Below the pieces are notes generated by a model that saw only the letters and a list, made by a program, of their open reading frames with translations, ran no database searches and was not told the DNA's origin. Of a stretch of DNA of 64,000 nucleotides, positions 60,800-64,000 are shown in pieces. The first letter of the stretch is position 1; each line of letters opens with the position of its first letter. This DNA is from Diphasiastrum complanatum (lineage: Eukaryota; Streptophyta; Lycopodiopsida; Lycopodiales; Lycopodiaceae): contig MU831840.1 of NCBI GenBank assembly GCA_029204225.1, positions 36,001 through 100,000 of the forward strand, written 5' to 3'. The translations under genes were made by a program, and so were the position numbers.

Positions 60800-61771
60800 T
60801 CGACATATAGAACGTGGCGAGATCTGAACGCTTATGGTGAGATCCAACGATGCCTGACATATCACGCGACTAGATATTCAAGTGCCGAGGGCGGCCAAAG
60901 ACAGACAGCCAGGCCTGAGGCAGGGCCCAGGAGATCACAGGTTTCACATGATAATGCATATGCACCTAACATGTGCCTTTTAATATCTTTTGTATACTAT
61001 AAAGTTTTTCGAAGCCGATTTTTTACGCTCATCCTACCTAAGGGCGAGAGCACGAGGTCAGGGTCAGACGAGGGATACTATGGAGTGTAAACATCGAATT
61101 CATTCGCTTAAACTTTTATGGGCACAATGCTTTGCCCAATCAACGTCGCCAAACGTGTCTACTTAGACACAAGGACATGCATGTTGAGACGTACATAGCC
61201 TAGCGACACGAAGTTGATGTTTGGCCTCAAGCTCGTTGTCAAGGTTGTAAGTCTGCCAAACATCCTTAGGATCTCCAAAGGTATCATATGCGCATGCCAA
61301 TAAAACACAAGCGTGCGTCACCCTAAGGTTATCATATTCACGTGTGGACAAGAAGAAAAACCAATCAATGTCATGTTAATAACTCACATATCGAGTTGGC
61401 AAAGTAGCTCTAGCTAGCCTCTTAAAGAATAAGGTGACCTAATACCAAAAATCATCACAAAGCCATGTCTATATTATCAAGAAGAGAGAGAGAGAGAGAG
61501 AGAGAGAACTGTGCAAGTTTTTTTGATGTGCTAAACTAGTAGGTAACAATCATTGAACACAAGATGACCAAGCTTGGAAGTCCCCACCTGGTTTGCCTAT
61601 GCAAAGGTGTTTGTAGATAACGCATCAAATATAGATAAATTTCATTCGTACAAGCCCGTTGTCGCCATGAGACAAAAGTCAACAGTGCATCGACATTCTC
61701 GTTGTCATATCTAATGAACCCTCCAAGTAGCCAAGTTGGTTGTGTGTGCATGTGTGCGCTGGTCTGTGCAA

Positions 61772-61803
<32 letters not shown>

Positions 61804-63826
61804 ATGTGTGCTCATGCACATGTGTGTGCTCGTGCTTGTGGGTGTGTGTGTGTCTCAAAGAGAGAGAGATAGAATGATACTAAGGGCAAGTTGTAGCATT
61901 TTGAACACATACCATTGACCTTCATTTCTCAAAACACTAATTACGACATTGATATTTTGTCAAACTTTATTTGAAGTGTGGCTTTTTACTCTTGTTTATA
62001 TCAAAGAATAAAACCACGTGTTACATGAGTCCATGAAGGTGTTCTCTTCTTGTTTTAAAGCGTAAGATAATGTGTTGCATGACTTCATGCCTTGCATTTT
62101 CAAAACTTCTAAAGGCTTTCATAGCATATTTGTCCATCACAAAAAGGTAATATCCTTTTAGCCTTTCTCTAGAAAGTTTAAATTGTCTTGGTAACTTGAC
62201 AATGATAGTTGGTTCACTTTGTACTCTTCATTCAAAGATTCATGATTGCATGATTTTCAGAGTTTATGGATTGAGGATAAGTTCTAGCATACAATCAATT
62301 TATGCTACATTGATACTTGCATCGGTTTAGGGCTTCAAATGTAGGATTTAGGACAATTACTCAGACATACTATAGGGCCAATTGAATCCTAGTGGCCCTT
62401 GCCTTGTTAGAGGTTTTATTAATCAAAGAAGTAGGTAAAGAAAATATTTGCAATGTTTGAGCTTGAATCCAATTCAATGTCATGTTTACATCAGCATTCA
62501 TAAATGTATTATAGTATCCTATGTGAGTTGTTGGGCCTAAAAGGAATTATTAGCCTCAAGAATAAGGTGGTTCCCTCTATGGACCCCAAAGTACTTGAAT
62601 AAGGATAATAGGCCAAGAAGGGCCCAACTACACTTAACAAGGCTTAACAAGGGTAACTATCCTTCAAGATAGTTAGGCTTAATTGAGTTAGGACATTGTC
62701 TATAAGAAGGCAGAAGAAATCACTTTTGGTATCTTTTGGTTCATTTGCAAAGGAGAGAACTAAGTTTCCTCTTTGTGAATGTGAGCCTTGAAAATTGAGT
62801 CTCGTGTGCCCAATCCACATAAAATCCATCTTCCTCTTGTATTGACTTCCTTCCACTCTTTAATTCTAAAGGTGATTTCATGGACTTTTATAAGTGATTT
62901 GACTTTTATGACTATATAAACATGAATGTTATATTCTTTGCTCAATATCTGACTCCTTAGAGTTAGAGATCATAGAGAGAGAGAGAGAGAGAAGTATTCT
63001 GAATTATAACAATTACTTTTTTTGTATCACACACTTAGCGCAACTGTCTTGTAATCTGATCGTTGTTACTACAACATTCTTATACAAATTTGCGATTTTT
63101 CCTATCATGTTGCATTCATGCTAAATGTTGAAATAGCTCTCACTCTTCTTTCTCTACTATCACGAATATCAGTATTGGAGAGTTGCACGGCTGTCACAGA
63201 CGCCTAATCATTTCGCAATTATTTGTGGTTGTCTACGACACGTACACTGATATTCATTATCAACACAAATTAGAACTTGTCTATTCTTCAAGTTTCTAAG
63301 AAATCCAGTTCCTATTATCATTTTATTTTTGTCATCATTGACATTTTCATTTGCTGGGATGACAGCCTCCTATTCCGCTGCGGCCTGAGAAACCCTGTGT
63401 CATTCCCATACATGAAGTAGAGTAGGTGAAGATGAGTATTAACCTAATAAATCCAGCCTTCTTGAGTCTATAACAAACCTCAATAAGCTCACCAATGAGA
63501 TCTCCCTTGCCTTGAAGAAATTGCCTCTCGATTTACTCCATGTATTCTTCTCCAACCAACCTAGTTTTGTCATCTCCATGAGTGAATAATTCACCATAAT
63601 CATAGAATCCTTTGAGTTGATGAAGAGATGTGAGATATATGCCTTGGATCTTCTCAAGAACCAATCTTACATTGCCCTTTCCTTTACAAGACTCCCTCTT
63701 AATGATTGCATCATAAGAAGTAGAAACCTCTTGAACATTAGAAGCCATGAAAAAAATCCTTAGTACCTTCAACATAAGGATGATGAAGTACTCTCTTTTT
63801 TCAAACAAGAAGACTAACGGCCGTCT
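60800..63826. other. No gene recognised; microsatellites only
   Basis: No coding region or element I can support. Simple repeats within it are (GA)n at 61483-61507, (TG)n at 61773-61802 and (GA)n at 62973-62992. Confidence 0.5.
61773..61802. repeat. (TG)n microsatellite
   Basis: About 15 uninterrupted TG units within a longer degenerate TG-rich stretch (61740-61850). Confidence 0.95.
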
Positions 63827-63853
63827 TTGCTCTCTCTCTCTCTCTCTCTCGTC

Positions 63854-63884
<31 letters not shown>

Positions 63885-63891
63885 CTCTCTC

Positions 63892-63938
<47 letters not shown>

Positions 63939-63939
63939 A

Positions 63940-63974
<35 letters not shown>

Positions 63975-64000
63975 GATCTCTCTCTCTCCTCTCTCTCTCT
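63827..64000. repeat. Imperfect (TC)n microsatellite running off the window
   Basis: TC-rich run of at least 174 bp with irregular interruptions (CTCGTC, CTCATC, CTCCTC), continuing to the last base. The Arg/Glu-rich frame on the minus strand is a product of the repeat. Confidence 0.97.

Noticed and set aside
63533-63940. Minus-strand frame with long Arg/Glu repeats
   Set aside because: The N-terminal half is a translation of a (GA)n microsatellite and the rest has no recognisable domain.

Overview
This window looks like nuclear DNA of a land plant with a repeat-rich genome. Two intron-containing plant housekeeping genes sit in about 50 kb of decayed LTR retrotransposons (Ty1/copia and Ty3/gypsy), LINE fragments, small tRNA-derived SINE-like insertions and dinucleotide microsatellites. 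No plastid, mitochondrial or prokaryotic gene organisation is visible. The exact lineage cannot be fixed from sequence alone. The U-box protein has a divergent N-terminus, and I lean towards a fern or another non-angiosperm vascular plant, but this is inference.

Two host genes look functional, both on the minus strand. A glutathione peroxidase (19490-21063) has six exons, clean GT-AG introns and a 163-residue product. A PUB4-type U-box/ARM-repeat E3 ubiquitin ligase (56198-59214) has about 823 residues, with a probable G-box-rich upstream region at 60.3-60.8 kb.

The most unusual locus is 1971-4440, minus strand. It is a decayed, intron-containing gene whose exons encode a basic Ser/Lys-rich N-terminus, a ParB/sulfiredoxin-like domain, and a bacterial-type beta-class DNA N6-adenine/N4-cytosine methyltransferase (motif IV before motif I). 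Stops and frameshifts show it is dead here. One of its introns carries seven copies of a near-palindromic motif.

Region by region: 1-1.5 kb, unassigned sequence and a copia RT scrap. 2.0-4.4 kb, the ParB-methyltransferase pseudogene. 4.7-12.5 kb, an LTR element with gag but no recognisable pol, a 25-nt minisatellite leader and a truncated 3' LTR. 12.5-17.5 kb, a gag-protease gypsy element with a tRNA-Asp-type primer site and a SINE inserted beside it. 17.5-18 kb, copia gag on the minus strand. 19.5-21.1 kb, glutathione peroxidase. 23-28 kb, a copia LTR, copia RNase H fused to gypsy integrase, and a gypsy 3' LTR. 29-36 kb, a gypsy RT-RNase H-integrase block followed by a long decayed coiled-coil ORF. 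36.2-38.5 kb, copia LTR, primer site and gag. 38.5-39.8 kb, LINE 3' part. 41.2-42.4 kb, LINE RT on the minus strand. 42.4-49 kb, mostly featureless. 49-55.9 kb, two gypsy elements, the second starting with its LTR inside the RT of the first. 56.2-60.8 kb, the PUB gene and upstream region. 60.8-64 kb, featureless sequence with microsatellites.
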